Of a stretch of 64,000 bases of DNA, positions 49,549-62,462 are shown piece after piece. Under the pieces are notes generated by a model, which was not told the DNA's origin, did not search any database, and saw nothing but the letters and a program-made list of their open reading frames with translations. This DNA is from Pachyseris speciosa. Taxonomy: Eukaryota; Cnidaria; Anthozoa; Scleractinia; Pachyseridae. The translations under genes and the position numbers were made by a program. Every line of letters begins with the position of its first letter. The stretch's first letter is position 1. Where the stretch lies: the NCBI GenBank assembly GCA_016490735.1, contig JAEMWC010000004.1, positions 1,657,501 to 1,721,500 on the forward strand, in the 5' to 3' direction.

Positions 49549-49822
49549 AGTCGACACACACGGAGGGACTAGTCGTTGCGACTAGTCCCGCGACTAGTCC
49601 CGGGGACCAAGTCCCTTCTTGTGAACTACCCATTCAATTACAAAATCTAGTCGCAGGGACCAAAATTTGGTCCCTGCGACTTGTCCCCTCAAATTATGCT
49701 GGTCCCTGCGTGTGAACTGTTCGTGGGACTAGTCCCTGCGACCAGTCCCTTCGTGTAAACTCTTCAGGGGACTAGTTGCAGGGACTAGTCGCAGGGACTA
49801 GTCCCCTCGTGTGTGCCGACCT
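49549..49822. mobile_element. Fold-back TTAA element B, inverted relative of A
   Basis: Ends AGTCGACACACACGG and CGTGTGTGCCGACCT, followed by TTAA at 49823-49826 and sharing the TTAA at 49545-49548 with element A. It is largely the reverse complement of A but lacks about 50 bp of A's centre. A and B together form a ~600-bp palindrome. Confidence 0.85.
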
Positions 49823-49826
49823 TTAA

Positions 49827-50458
49827 AACTGACTGAAACGCTGTATGGAAATTGGATAAGTCTCAGAAACACTTAACTTTTGTCCGATAATTCTTTTTCT
49901 CCATGAATAAGATCTACACAATTCTGTGACCATGAAACGCCACTTAGTTCAGAGTAATTAATAGAACGCCTCTACAAATTCCATTTTCTAAGACAACAAT
50001 GAAGTCAGAGACAAACACACCTGGCAAGCGTCAGAAATACAGTAAACGTCAATTCAAGTCAGTTGATTCTCGAGCCAAAATGTTAGGAGACTTCCGAAAA
50101 TCATCAACTAGGAAGATATTTCGCCCAATTTAAGTCTGATTTCTCCCTACTAGTGAGGTCAGGCTTCTGTTCAAGTGCAATAACAGTTCAGTTGACAGGT
50201 AATGAGAAAATAAAGATTATTATTTTAGGATTCAAAGAATTGAACATCTAAAAAAAGGTTGTTGGAAGAGTTTGGATCAAGCCGGACTGTTTGAAAAACC
50301 TGGGAAGTCCCCACGTAAATGAACTGAAAATCCCACATTGAACTAGATACCGTTACATTTTAGAGCTAAATCAGAATATTATTCTTCCGTTCAGAAATGA
50401 CAGGCACACAATTAACTCGCGACCCTTTACCTACGTAAAGGTTACGAGTTTGATTCAA
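49827..50458. other. Intergenic, no gene seen
   Basis: AT-rich sequence without splice-bounded exons or recognisable repeats. Confidence 0.35.
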
Positions 50459-51457
50459 CCATTGACTCCTAGCCGTTTTTACGCTTTCGGAGTGATTTTC
50501 CAGCTCTAAACAATCCATAGCATTTCGTGACTCTTTGTTTAATCTACCATGGAAAAGCGGTGCTGTCCTAAGGCACTGGAGGCTCAAGGTTTCTGAAAAC
50601 GTCATTCTGACGTAGCTATTTTTAATCCGTGGAGCTACAATAACAGCCCAAGTTCGGTTTGCTTGCGATTTTTGCTAAGTTTACAGCCATTTTTCATCTT
50701 TAGTGGCTGCCTGATGAGCATCATTAAGCGTGACGGTAGCTAAGAGTCCACTTTCTCAAAGAATCGAGCGAGGTGATGTACTTTGTGGTCGAATTTGGCT
50801 TGTTACTCGACGAACTGGGAATTTGGCCGGTCGGACACTTAGTACCTTTGGGACTCGACTATTAATGAATTTCTCGACCTACCGCCTCATATTTTGGAAT
50901 TTGTGAGCACTGAAGATGACCACAAGCACGAATTTTTGGCGGGAGGTCGGAGTGGCTGTATGAAAGAACTGGGGAAAGGAACGGGCGCTGTCAAAAATTC
51001 TCGTTATTTCCCAGCATGCGATGCGGTCGAGATGTTGAAAATGGCGGGAAGACCCGAATGCACTGGAACAAAAGGCTGTATCTACGCTCGGGAGAGGAAA
51101 ATGAACAAAAAAAAAGTCATTTCTAAGCTAGAAAAGGACTGAATTTTGTTACGATGGTTGAAGTTTGGTTTTTCGACGATGATTTCTTTAAAAAACATGA
51201 AGGCAAAAGGGAGCTTTTTCGAGGTTTCTCTTTGACGTTAAAAACGGTCAGTTTCGTTCTTGTCCAAACTCAAAAGGCCATATTTGGTAAAAATCGCAAC
51301 GTTTCTTGCGTTTATTGGATATCCAGATTTAAAGGACATTCCATTTCGTGCTAACAACTGACAGTTAAGGCAATATTCGTGCGATTGAGAAAGTTGCAAT
51401 GTTTTGAAGCATGGCAGTCTTGTGCGGCCGGTTTCGGCCGGTGTAGGAGTCAATGGG
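50459..51457. mobile_element. Possible ~1 kb TTAA-type element
   Basis: The left end reads CCATTGACTCCTAGCCG (after a degraded TTCAA) and the right end is GGTGTAGGAGTCAATGGG followed by TTAA, i.e. inverted CCCATTGACTCCTA termini. The interior has two plus-strand frames (about 80 and 66 codons) with no recognisable transposase motif, so it is either non-autonomous or badly decayed. The TIRs are short and the left target site is imperfect. Confidence 0.45.
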
Positions 51458-54400
51458 TTAAGTAAAGCGAACAGATTTTCTCATGTATGGTACAATTAGA
51501 TAGAATATAGTTAGTAGAGGGTAACTCGGGGTACTTTGGTTGTTTTCAATAGATTTTCGACGACAGCCGGAATAATCCTTTAAGTTTTGAAAGCAAAATA
51601 TTGAAAGTAAACTCTCTGCGTTGTTTGTTTACTTCGATTATTTGCAAAGACTGGTCCATCATAAAAAAAAAGCAGAGATAAAACCAGTTGTTAGACGTGA
51701 CCTTGGAATAGCTTACGGAGGTACACTAAAATACAAAATGAATGAGGAGTGATTGGCAGCTTGAACTGAAAGAGTTGTATGGTTTTGCAGGGAAAACTGT
51801 CCGCTAATTGTGTTTCACTGTTCTCTAATCTGAAGACGAATGTGGAATGACTTCAGTATTCCCATTACAAGCTTCTCTTCATTAATTTAGAGCGGAGAAT
51901 GTTGCACCTTTTTACACTATAAATTATAATAAAATTTCAGCGTTGCGTTGTGCACAAATAGGTCTTCCACTAATCGAAAGTCTCCAACGATTTTGCCATG
52001 ATTACGTTTCTTTTTATCTTCTTGATCGCCTTTTTCTTTTTTCTTTTTTCATTTTTTTATTATTTTTTTGTTATCCTTAAATTTCATAACACAAACGTCC
52101 GCACGATGTGTTTATATATTACTTACGAAGAGGCTGGTCGTGATTAAATGAACTCTCAGTAACACTGGAGATAACATTTCCCGGTGAGCGGAAATATTGA
52201 GAACACAATAGCGATAACCGAGCTCTCAATTTGCCTTTTATAATCAGAGCAAATACATTAGGGGTAGACAAATACAAATCAACGAGGATTTATGACAATA
52301 CTTCAGCTCGTGTTTGATGAGATTTTGCTAACCAGATGAAACACCTTTTTTTTTTGCTGGCACTTGATTTGGCTGGATTAAAAAAATATTACAGAGTCTT
52401 GTTCAATAGCTGCCACTTGATTGTCAGGTCAGACTGAAAAGTGCTGCTAAGCATCGTCTAGTGTAATAATCACACTCCTGCATTTTTATAGCTCCATAAA
52501 CCGTACCACAGGATTCTCAATAAGAGATTGAAAAATTATAGTCCGAACTACCCGCTGTGAACAACAAGCAGCCCCGTGAAAAGTACTGCTCACTGTTGAT
52601 GTTGTTGTTGTTTCGTTTGCCAAGCAGAGTCATATGTAGTGTCTTCATCCATTCCGGTATCGACTACAAAAGATTTAAAGCAATGAAACATTACTGGTAA
52701 GGGTTTGCGAAAAACTGCCAGGTGCAAGTCGCACTGAAGAATTAAGAGTCATTAAATAAATGCCATGTTTAATGAGCGAGGTATTTTCTTACTTAGCTTT
52801 GTGGCAAAACATTTCCAGAGCCATCACTGAAATTACCATAGTCATCACCATTCCCTTGGTATAAACAGCTCATTGAATATAAATCATGTTCATCAGAGGT
52901 TTTACAGCTGCTGATGCGAGATATATATCGTATCGCGAAAACTATTGGAAAACGCTGAAAGAAGGACATGGATAAAAAAGTGAAGTTACGATTTATACAT
53001 ATGCCGAATCCCAATTGAATTTTAAGTTCTTAGCAGACATTTTATCTCTCCGTACACAAACACCTTTTAATAAGGCGCATAGAATTTTAATTAATTTTCC
53101 CGTTTGCCGTAATTTACAGAAAGGCATTAAACTTATTTGTCTTAATTTTATATAATGATTTTCACTAGGCCAAAATGAATAGCGACAATGGCCATATCTG
53201 TTTGCGAAACACTGAGTATGTATATTGAAATGAAATGTCTTGCTCAATAATGAAGGTTCTTAATTTCATTTATCATTTATGGTCTACTTCAAACGCTCTG
53301 TTTTAATATATTCTATATAGTCTCTCTTTTTTTTATTTTTACCGTTACAACCTTAAAGGATAAAGTCTATCGAGACAATCATACCTGTTCAGTAAAATAA
53401 TAATGGCAAAAAATGGAGAAAAAAAAACTTTTTATAAAAGCGTTTTTCTCGTTTGGTCTTTAATATACAGTAGCTGGTATCGGGTGCTTATCATTTTGCA
53501 GCGTATTTGGCGATTGAATCATTAATTATAACTTTGCGTTGTCAACACACCGTTTCAGTGTAATTTTTATGAATGGCGTTTGGCAGGGCGGTATATTTGA
53601 ACTACCTTTGCTCGAACAGAACACCAACAACAGAAATCTTCAACAAACTCAAAGTTACTCAAACATAACTAAGCCTTTAAATATTAAACTAGTAGTGAGG
53701 TGTAATATATGTGGAACGTTTATGATGGCGAATCTTTAAAAATTGGAGTGAATAGCTTCTTGCTCCTCACATGGCGGGTCAAGCCTGCGATTTTATTTTG
53801 AATTCTGAAGTGTTCCTCTTATTGGGAGTTATACGATTCGAGGCATAACTACACTTAAGAAAAAATCTTTCTACATTCATTACGAACCCTCCTACCTCTC
53901 AAGCAGTTACCACTTGGACGTCTGTACAAACGAGAAAACGATCACTCCTTTGCTTCGAGGGATGTCTAATTAACTGGTGCCAAAGCGTTGTTCTCAAGGA
54001 TTCTCTCAATAGAAAAGCAATTGTTAGAAAAGAACGAAGAAGAAACCGCTATGTAGTGCGGAAGATGTAACGTTCTCAATGAAAGCGGAAAAGGTGAACA
54101 GAAACCCATAAGCTATGTTTGCGTGCACGGGCGCTTATCATACTTTTCAGCCAATAGAATACAAGGTTTTTTAAAGAACAATAGATTTTAACTTCCAGTA
54201 CTCGCGTATCCGGTTGATTAGTGGAAACTCCAATAGATGTGATTTTCATTATCAAGAGGAGAAAGCACTCGCCCAAAGCACCAACAGCAGGCGATAATTT
54301 TATGAGCTAGGAAGAGCAAGTGAAAAACTAATCATCACCACTCTGCCATCAACGACAAACTTTTAGCGAGGAAATACGTGAAGTTTGGCATGAATTAATC

Positions 54401-57400
54401 ATATGGCATCATTTGTGACAATGTATTAGAAAATGGCCGTGTCAATAAAAACGGAAAGCTGTCATTTTAAATCATCGATAAAAATTAGACGTGTAAACAC
54501 AAGCGCGAGTTCGACAAGTCGCAAAGTCAGAAATGCATTATTTTAATTAACTTTTTGAAGACGACTTATTGAGTGGCGTTGATTTCAACAAGATAAATCT
54601 TTTAGGAGGCTATAAGGATGGTAAATGAAAGGGAAAGCGAACTAGTTTAGTTGAGATAGAAACTCTAGATCAGCAGGAGGCCTTCGTTTAACAAAATTTC
54701 ACCACAGGGGAAAAATATTAGACAAGTCTTAAATCAATTAGAATAATTTGACGTCAGATCGGGAAAAAAGTAAAAAGGTATTCTTTTAAGACATGTAACC
54801 TTATGTTTAGGAGGTTAAAAGATCTAAATAAATTTAAACATTTTCAGTCTAGAATTGAACAATTCTTCACCTTTTTTGTAATTCTTCTGTGAGCCGGATT
54901 GTTCAACAAAACGCTGTTGTTTGAATGTTTGCGTCACGTATGCTTAGCAAACAAGTTGTGGGAGAGCTGACAGGAATCTATTTGAATATTCACAAAATTA
55001 TATTACTCTTTTTATGTGCTTGGTTTTCACGTCTTTCAAACGTCTGTGTTCCAAAGTCAGCTCAAGGATTTTAGGAAATTTATGTACACATAATTTCAAT
55101 TATTTCCTATAAAGATTTAATACAAATGACACACATCGAGTAAAACTTTTAATTAAAAAAAAAATGTCCTTGGATGAAAACCTCATTAAATCGCCAGGAC
55201 GCAATCTTCAAAGGAATAACATTTTTTTTTTCTAGAAAATATATAAGAGACAAGCGAGTTAGATATTGCCAGGGTAACAGTCTAAATCGGCTGCTCGAGT
55301 CCCCTTTGTTTTCTTTTTAATTAATTCGATCTCTCTCTTTTTCCCGGTAGAGGCCGGGGGAGAAGCAGTTTTACCACTCTCAGTGTTAACATAAACCGAA
55401 TTACGCCTTCATTTTTTTCCGCTTTCGAAAGATATGGTTCTATTTGTTAGGACAGACTCTTAGACTCACTCATTGTGTGTTTTCATTAAGCCGATCTATT
55501 TAATAGTGTTTTAGTTAATGAGGACTTGGAAAGCTCAACATTAGAACTAACTGTAAAAACAATAGAAAGGTATTAGATTGGAATAAATTGTTGAATATAC
55601 TGAATATATGCGATAAACGTACTGCCACTCATCTTTATCGGAATCACAAGAGCTGTTATTGGTGACCGTGGTACGAAGTCAATCAGGGGCTTGACAAAGT
55701 TCTGTCAAGGCATGAATAAACTTAAATTATGAATACCGCTTGAGAGATCATAATGGGACGCTATCTTTCAAGAGAGAAGAAAAGAAAAAAAGACCGGAAA
55801 AACTATGATAGGGAGGCACAAGTCTTCCTGCACGATATCACAAGGCACTGACCAGCTGGCTCGGTCCCCACGGCGAGCGCAAATCAGGTGCGGTAGTGTC
55901 TACATCAATTAGTTTCGCTTGCATAATAAGTATTGAACATAAATACATTTGATTTTAGAAGATTAACGGCCGCTCTTTCAAATGTCGTTGTCGATTTTGA
56001 TGTTCTTAGATGCAGGGAGGAAATGGCGAGGAAATCTAAAAAACAAACCAATATCATGATGTTAACAACGCAAGCTTCGTCCTTTCTATACTTCAGAATA
56101 CTATTCTCACAAAACCCTTACGGGCATTTTTTACGCAACAGTTATTAATTTGGAAAATGTCAAATGAGTATTCTAAGGACGTTGACGTAGGTTGTAAAAA
56201 ATGGCCCAAGTTATTTGATAATTTACGGTTGACGTGAAAGCGCAAATATATTCGAAGTTGAAAGGCAATTATAATAAGTTATGGTTGCTGGGATATTTGT
56301 AAAACAACTGCCTTACGAAGATGAGAAATACCGGGGCCTCGTGTCCAGAAAGAAATTTATTGTATTCAATGTTACATTTAAGAGCATGACTTTTGTCGCT
56401 TGCACACTCTTCACTAATTGCTATCCAGAAATCAGAGATAAAAAGCGAAATTACAGAGTTGTCATTTTACTCGAGGAGAATCGCCTTTTTTTAATTACAA
56501 GAAACGGTTCTTTAAAATATAATTTAGAAAGTCGAACCACTTCAAATAAAACTGGTCTTACTTCTGCCCTTTATCGGCCTTATCCCTGGCCAATGGTATG
56601 ACAGTTATACGATAGAAGCACGGCTTCTACTTTTTGGTCTATGGATGAAAAATTGTGAGCAATCAAATGCAAAGCACAAAGGATTGGTTTCGGATTGCAA
56701 CAGTTGATTACAAAGGCACTAGAGTTCCCGTTCATCAGTACAATGTCACTAAAAAGCTTTGTTTTTGTTTTTGTTTTGTTTTTTTTTTCTAATGAAAAAT
56801 TGTGTAAATGACCGGGAAAAACTGTTTGCGCAGTCTTTGATGTTCGCCAAAATTAAAGTTATCTTGAAACAGTAATGATCGTGGCAGAAGCAGTTACAAC
56901 CTTTTATGGCTCTCTGTTCATCAAAAGCAACCTATAAGTGCAGTTAGGTTTACCACTCGATTTTGAAGTGTCCGGGGAAGATTGTAAAACGCCTACCCGT
57001 GTTCAGGGGCTCAAACTCCTACAATTTGATCAGCTTAATGTTACTTCTATTATCTGTGTCACTTCTTTTTTTTTCTATGAAAGACAAGACAATTTCAAAT
57101 TGTGTGCTCAGTTGCCGTTTTTTAAGTAGCTGTACTGTTTGATTCTTTTGAAACATTCAAGTTTAGTTTATCATTGTGGATGACGTCTTTACACGGTTTC
57201 TCTTAGTGCAATTTGGAAGTTCGCCTGTAACGTCACACGTTAAAATCAGAGCGTAATGGTTATTTCAAGGAAATTCTAAAACAGCACGAAAAATTTTATG
57301 CTCGAATGAACTAGATGTGAAACTATAGACAATGTGTGTTTATAAGCGAATCTGAGTTTTTATCTTGGACGTGGAAAACTTTTATTCTTAGACGGGTTTA

Positions 57401-57540
57401 CCAGATTCATGTTTTTACCACGTTTGAGGCGTTCACTTCCACATTCGATTCGTCGTGGTTTGTTGATCACAGTCATTTTATCATTTGATCACAATTTCTG
57501 AGTGGGCTCTAAAAGCGTTCATTTTAAAAGTACCATTTAG
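51458..57540. other. Long intergenic stretch, no gene seen
   Basis: About 6 kb of AT-rich sequence. Frames of up to 106 codons (56281-56601, plus strand) occur, but none has a domain, codon pattern or splice context I can defend. I see no tRNA, and no repeat shared with the rest of the window apart from short homopolymers. Confidence 0.35.
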
Positions 57541-59983
57541 GACTTCGTCCACAGGTAAGCACTTTACAAAAATCAACAGTAAATAATAGGAAAAATGTTC
57601 ACTACCTTTCATTTGAATTTCGAAAGTTTAGAATTTTATTCTACAGAGTCCAAAGTTAAAACTACCTTGCATAGTAGCACAGGAAATGCTACTCCGCCAT
57701 TAGCTTTCATTTGAATGTACAAACACGAGGATTCTATGTCGCACAGAAGGCTCAAAAGTCAAAACCACCATATAGAGCCTAATGAATGTACAGTATCAAA
57801 CGTTGGAGCCAACTTGTACAACATAAAAAGCGCTGCGCCGGGTATTGTAGGAAATAATGCTTACAATAATAGCTTTTCTTTTGAGTGGTGTACATTTTAG
57901 CACTTTGTTTCTGCCATTATCAAACTCAACGTCCGAATAAAGCGAATGATCCGGTTCTAAAGAGGAATTTTTTCATCCGATATCATCTTTTTCGAAGTGC
58001 AGGCCGGTTAATACAAACGTTCTTAAAGATAGATGCTTTGTCGCTTTTTTAGCACTGTACGAAACACCTGAGTTCTAACCTGAAACTCGTTTCTAAGGAA
58101 CTAACTAGATATACGTAGTATGATTTTGATGATACCGTTCAGTCGAACATGCAGGTCATGCTTCACGACCTTGGTTTGATTTGATTACTGAAAAAGGAGT
58201 TACTTCAATAAAATCAAATCAGTTTACGATGAACTACTCACCTCTTAACCTCAACGCGACTCAGTCAGGGGTTGTGTTTGTATTACTAGAACGGATAACA
58301 CTTCAACACGCGCAATGGATTGTAGCTCAAATAATTAAATTTTCAATGAGCTATTAAGATTACTCTCAATGAGTATTGAAACGTAGTCATCGTTTCCCGT
58401 TACCAGAAAATCTTCCTTTTTTTACAACGTTTGTGGTACCAACTCCTCCAGGCAAGCAAGTTGTACGATTATAGCTCGTTTTGGCCAGGACACCGGCCTC
58501 ACGATCAGGCTTCTCGCTGACAAAAAAGGAAGGGGACCAGACAAAAATCAGGGAATGGGCACCACCATCAAGTGAAATCGTATTCAAAGAAGAGATTTTT
58601 TATTTTCCCCTTCGTAGCCGATAAAAAGGCAACGATTAGCGGCTGCTTTTATATGAAAGCCATGTTGACAAGAAAGTATTCGAGGCTATTTCAGCAAGTG
58701 TATACGAAAAGTACACCTTTCAAGCCTTCAGCTATTGACAACAATAGTGGTTGCTGCACACTTTGTAACTCATGAATATTGATCAGATCACTTTTAATTT
58801 GTATGTATGGATGTTTTGTATAGTTTTACGTTTAGTTTAGCTCAATTGTATAGTTGTACTTTTAGTTTAGATAGGTGTCCCCAGTTAGCTAACTTGTAGC
58901 TATAAATACATTGACATTGAAATAAACTCTTTTTATTATTTATTAGTATTATTATTATGATGTTGGGAAAGAAGGAAAAACAAAGACTAAGCCCAGCTGG
59001 CGGGGTTGAGGAAGGGAAAGGGCTGTTGGAACAGGGACAAATCCACCGGACGATGCTGTGTTTTACAAGGTTCGCGAGAAGAAGACCATCGGCTGCTGAT
59101 AACAGCTGGTTATTCGTAGGAAAGTGTGTTTGTTTCGAAGTAGACCAAATTGCTGTGATACAATCCACCATTTTGTCGGTCAACAGGTATCTCCCACAAT
59201 TTAGTTTGCTCCATCCGCCCATGCCGAAAATATATGAAGTTTGAATTTTTTGGAAACATTACCTACATACATAGGTGCAGCCGGCTTCGTTGATGTTCAG
59301 CTTCATTTATTGCGCCTTCTCATGCACTACCACAAAACGTTTACATTTGTCAGCCAAAGGCTTGACAACTGAAGATCTTGATGACAACGTCAGTCACTGA
59401 GAACAAAAGCTGCATCCACCCTGTGCTCAGGATATGGTTCTGCTTCGAGCCTTGTGTCGTAGTTTAGCAGTATATCATTTGCACCGAATTTTTTTTAATC
59501 GTCAATTAACAAGTTCTACTGTTTCTTAAACAGATCTAAAATCTCTCGTAAGATTAAAAGTTCTAGATTTTTACTGAAAGACCCTTCGGCGGAGTACCTA
59601 CACCATATTGGATATCTTTTTAGGAAGTTATAGGGTGCTTACCATTTGCCAGAAAAATCCGGATTGAATGACCATTGAATAATGGTAAGCCATTTTTCCG
59701 AATTTACTGACCAACCGGATGAGATTGGAGCTTACCATTTACTGCAAGGCGTACCGTCAATGCGCACTCACTCGTTCTGGCGCAAAAGGACCTGGAAACG
59801 GAACGGTTCGGTCAAATGGTAAGCAATTTTCCCAAATTCCATTCCGAACGGGAAAAGAGGACTACCTCTGGAGGATGTCCACAATTTCCGAAAAGATTTA
59901 TCGAAAATTACCTTACCATTTGACTTGAAACCGAAATTTCCGGATTTTTCTGACAAATGGTAAGCACCCATGGACTATCTAGC
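57541..59983. repeat. Dispersed direct repeat, copy A
   Basis: Matches 62463-63960 in the same orientation at roughly 90-95% by eye. The matching blocks are 57541-58650 and 59313-59632 plus 59973-59983. Copy A has two stretches that copy B lacks: 58651-59312 (about 660 bp, including an A/T-rich tail with AATAAA near 58920) and the TIR element at 59633-59969. No frame is conserved between the two copies, so the repeat is probably non-coding, perhaps a non-autonomous mobile element or a small duplication. Confidence 0.8.
59633..59969. mobile_element. TIR element with six alternating CTTACCATTT boxes
   Basis: Ends GGGTGCTTACCATTTG and its complement. Copy B of the surrounding direct repeat shows the empty site (GTTATAGACTATC), giving a 3-bp duplication ATA/ATG with one change. 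The box CTTACCATTT occurs at 59638, 59731 and 59912 on the plus strand and at 59681, 59814 and 59955 on the minus strand, in strictly alternating order. Confidence 0.85.
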
Positions 59984-61722
59984 TAAAGTGATTATTCCGT
60001 GAAATTAAACCAGGTAACAGGGGCAACCAACAGAAAACGAGGCCTATTTTCTTTCAGGGGCAACAAAGAAAACAAAAATCAAGCAAAATATACAGACAAA
60101 CGTTTTTTGTTTTCCTAGATCGTTGCTAAGGGTTTTAATAGCATTATTTGTGGTTGATTGCGTTGGGATTTCGAATTCTCCTGGGCGTTTTGATAACATG
60201 AAATTTCAATGAGCAGAGCCTTGTCGCCCAAGTGTCCGAGCTGTTGCTACTTTTCCTTTTATCCTTCCTGGCCATATATAATATATTCAATGGGACATCT
60301 TTAAACCTTGAAGACACAAGCATAATTTTTTCCCATTTTATGCAAGTCCGGTTAACATTTAGCAAAAGAGAACTCCATTTGTTGTTTACATTTAAATCGA
60401 ATTGATGTCTAGAGCGACGTACACCTTCCGAACAGATATTCACGGAAATGTTTTCTCTAAATTTGATGGGTAACTCCTGGTTTTTTTTAGAAAAAGAAAA
60501 GTTGCACTATAGAAGCAACTTAATGCAATCTAATAATCTTAGATGGTATTCGATGAGCTTACCTCGCAGATGCGTTCTGTTTTCGCCTTGAATTACAGAA
60601 TTCAGTCCACACCTTTCACGGTGGCAGCTGGGGTTTGACACTGTTCTTTCCCAGAGAACAACGAAGAAAAGACGGGAAGTTTTAGAATCCGTCAATTACT
60701 GCCCACTGTATTTGTTTAGTTTGCTTTGCCCAAAAAGCGACAAATAGCATAGAATAATGGGTTAATCAATAGGGTCTAAGGACTGTAAGCATTCAGATGA
60801 AATAAATCAGACAGTCTAGAAGATTGTTTTGTTTTTACATCTGTTTAAGGCTGTGCTGTCAACGAAAGGAAATAACCAATAGTGTCATGTTCTAATGGAG
60901 TAATGTCTTCAAAATCGTAAAACACGTCGGCCTTTTTCCATACTGATGAAATATGAATAATCGAATGTGATTTTTTTCTCATCTAAGCTGTTTTAGAAGC
61001 TAATACTAGAAACTTCCAGAATGCAGTACCTTCTTAGCTGATGGTTTGATACCGGTTATTTGGCGGGAAAAAGAACTTGGCCCATCGCCGACTTAGAAAA
61101 TATTTTATAACTTTTCGGCGGTCGTTGAATTTAACGCAGATCACCAGATGCTTGGTGATAAAGGGCAGTGCCCGCGGAGCAGTTTTTTAAGTGGCGGGTG
61201 GGGGGAGGGAACTAACTCTAAAAATAATTAAAACGCATATAATTTCGTTAAATTCATAAGCTTTGTCCAGCAGTTAACATATTTTATTAACTCAAAAAAT
61301 CAAGTGATATCCTTTTCTACACTTTTCAGCTCAATTCAAGCATTTAGAGAAAAGGGTTAGTGACAAAATAAACTTTGTAATCACACTTATAACGTGATCT
61401 GTAAACGAAGGTAGAGTAATCATAACTTTGGCTCATTTATTCGCTTGACTGTGACGAAATCTGATTCTCTGAACGTACCGAAATTCAATTTTCGATTATC
61501 GTTACGACCAAAAAAGCGATCATTTGCCACGTCAGCAAGGCAACGTTTGTCTGTTCTGTCTTTGTGAGTGTTTATTACTGTAAGATTAATGAGCCTTCCT
61601 TGAGACTTTCCTTTGAGCCTTTCTTGAGTTACTTTCACAGATAACATAGAACACTTTAAAATGCGCGTCATGTCTAGAAGTTACCCTAAGAAAATGGTGG
61701 AACAGGCACTCTCAGAAGTTAA
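59984..61722. other. Intergenic, no gene seen
   Basis: Short frames up to 99 codons without motifs or splice context; no repeats recognised. Confidence 0.35.
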
Positions 61723-62387
61723 GGGGGGGGGGGGACTAACTTAACTACAGACTTAGCGTTGTTGCTAAGGGATTTTTTACGGACTGTATTTATAAAACAC
61801 GATTTTTAGGTGTTTTTGCCGCTATATTGGTGAAACGTACGAAGAAGTGAACATGTAAAATTTATAAATTATTATTGCGCATGTGCAACTTGCCCCAGGC
61901 CCCAACCGCGCTTTAGAGAGAAAAATCCCTAAAACTTGGAGAAAATTATATGAAGTTCCGATTTTTATTGCCAGTCGGAGATATTCCAGCCTTCTTTACA
62001 AGCCTACGTAAGCAATTGTTGTTAACGCACGTAACTGCAATGATAATGACGAAATGGTATGAATTTACGTGCTTATGACTTCATAAATCTCACAAAAACG
62101 CGAATTTCCAAACATCGATACGTAGAGTTTTGTACCTTGGCGATCGTTAACCATTGGCACCATTTTCGATATCCAGAAGTGTACGCCACTCGAGTTTTAG
62201 GCCTTTTTCTGTTCTGGTCACGTGACTTACCAAATATGGTTGTGACTCGAAAATCTTGTAGAACTTTTTGATTGTAAAACCATAGCCAGACAGCTTGCCT
62301 GTGCAAGTTAGGGTTTCCAAGATATGAGTGTTGGGAATTTTCCATAGCAACAGTGTTAGCTAATTTCGTAGTTAAGTTAGTCCCCCC
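61723..62387. mobile_element. 665-bp TTAA-flanked TIR element
   Basis: Inverted ends GGGGGGACTAACTTAACTAC (the G run is expanded to 12 on the left), with further inverted similarity (TTGTTGCTAAGG / CCATAGCAACAG). Flanked by TTAA at 61719-61722 and 62388-62391. No frame above 90 codons and no transposase motif: a non-autonomous element of piggyBac-like target choice. Confidence 0.8.
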
Positions 62388-62462
62388 TTAACTATGCGGA
62401 AGAAAAATAGCTCCAACACATGCAGAAACAGAGAACGAACAAGAAGCTTCTACCATTCGTGA

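Noticed and set aside
49219..49822. Repeated GGGACTAGTC words suggesting a CRISPR-like array
   Set aside because: Repeats are in both orientations with irregular spacing and no unique spacers, and the genome is eukaryotic; TTAA-flanked fold-back elements explain them.
50894..51354. Two consecutive plus-strand frames as a possible transposase remnant
   Set aside because: They lie inside a candidate TIR element but show no DDE/D spacing or known transposase motif.
56281..56601. 106-codon plus-strand frame starting with ATG
   Set aside because: No recognisable domain, signal peptide or splice sites; length is within what chance gives in 64 kb.
58957..59244. 95-codon plus-strand frame in the private stretch of repeat copy A
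   Set aside because: No motif. It follows an A/T-rich tail with AATAAA and overlaps a longer minus-strand frame; more likely chance frames in mobile DNA.
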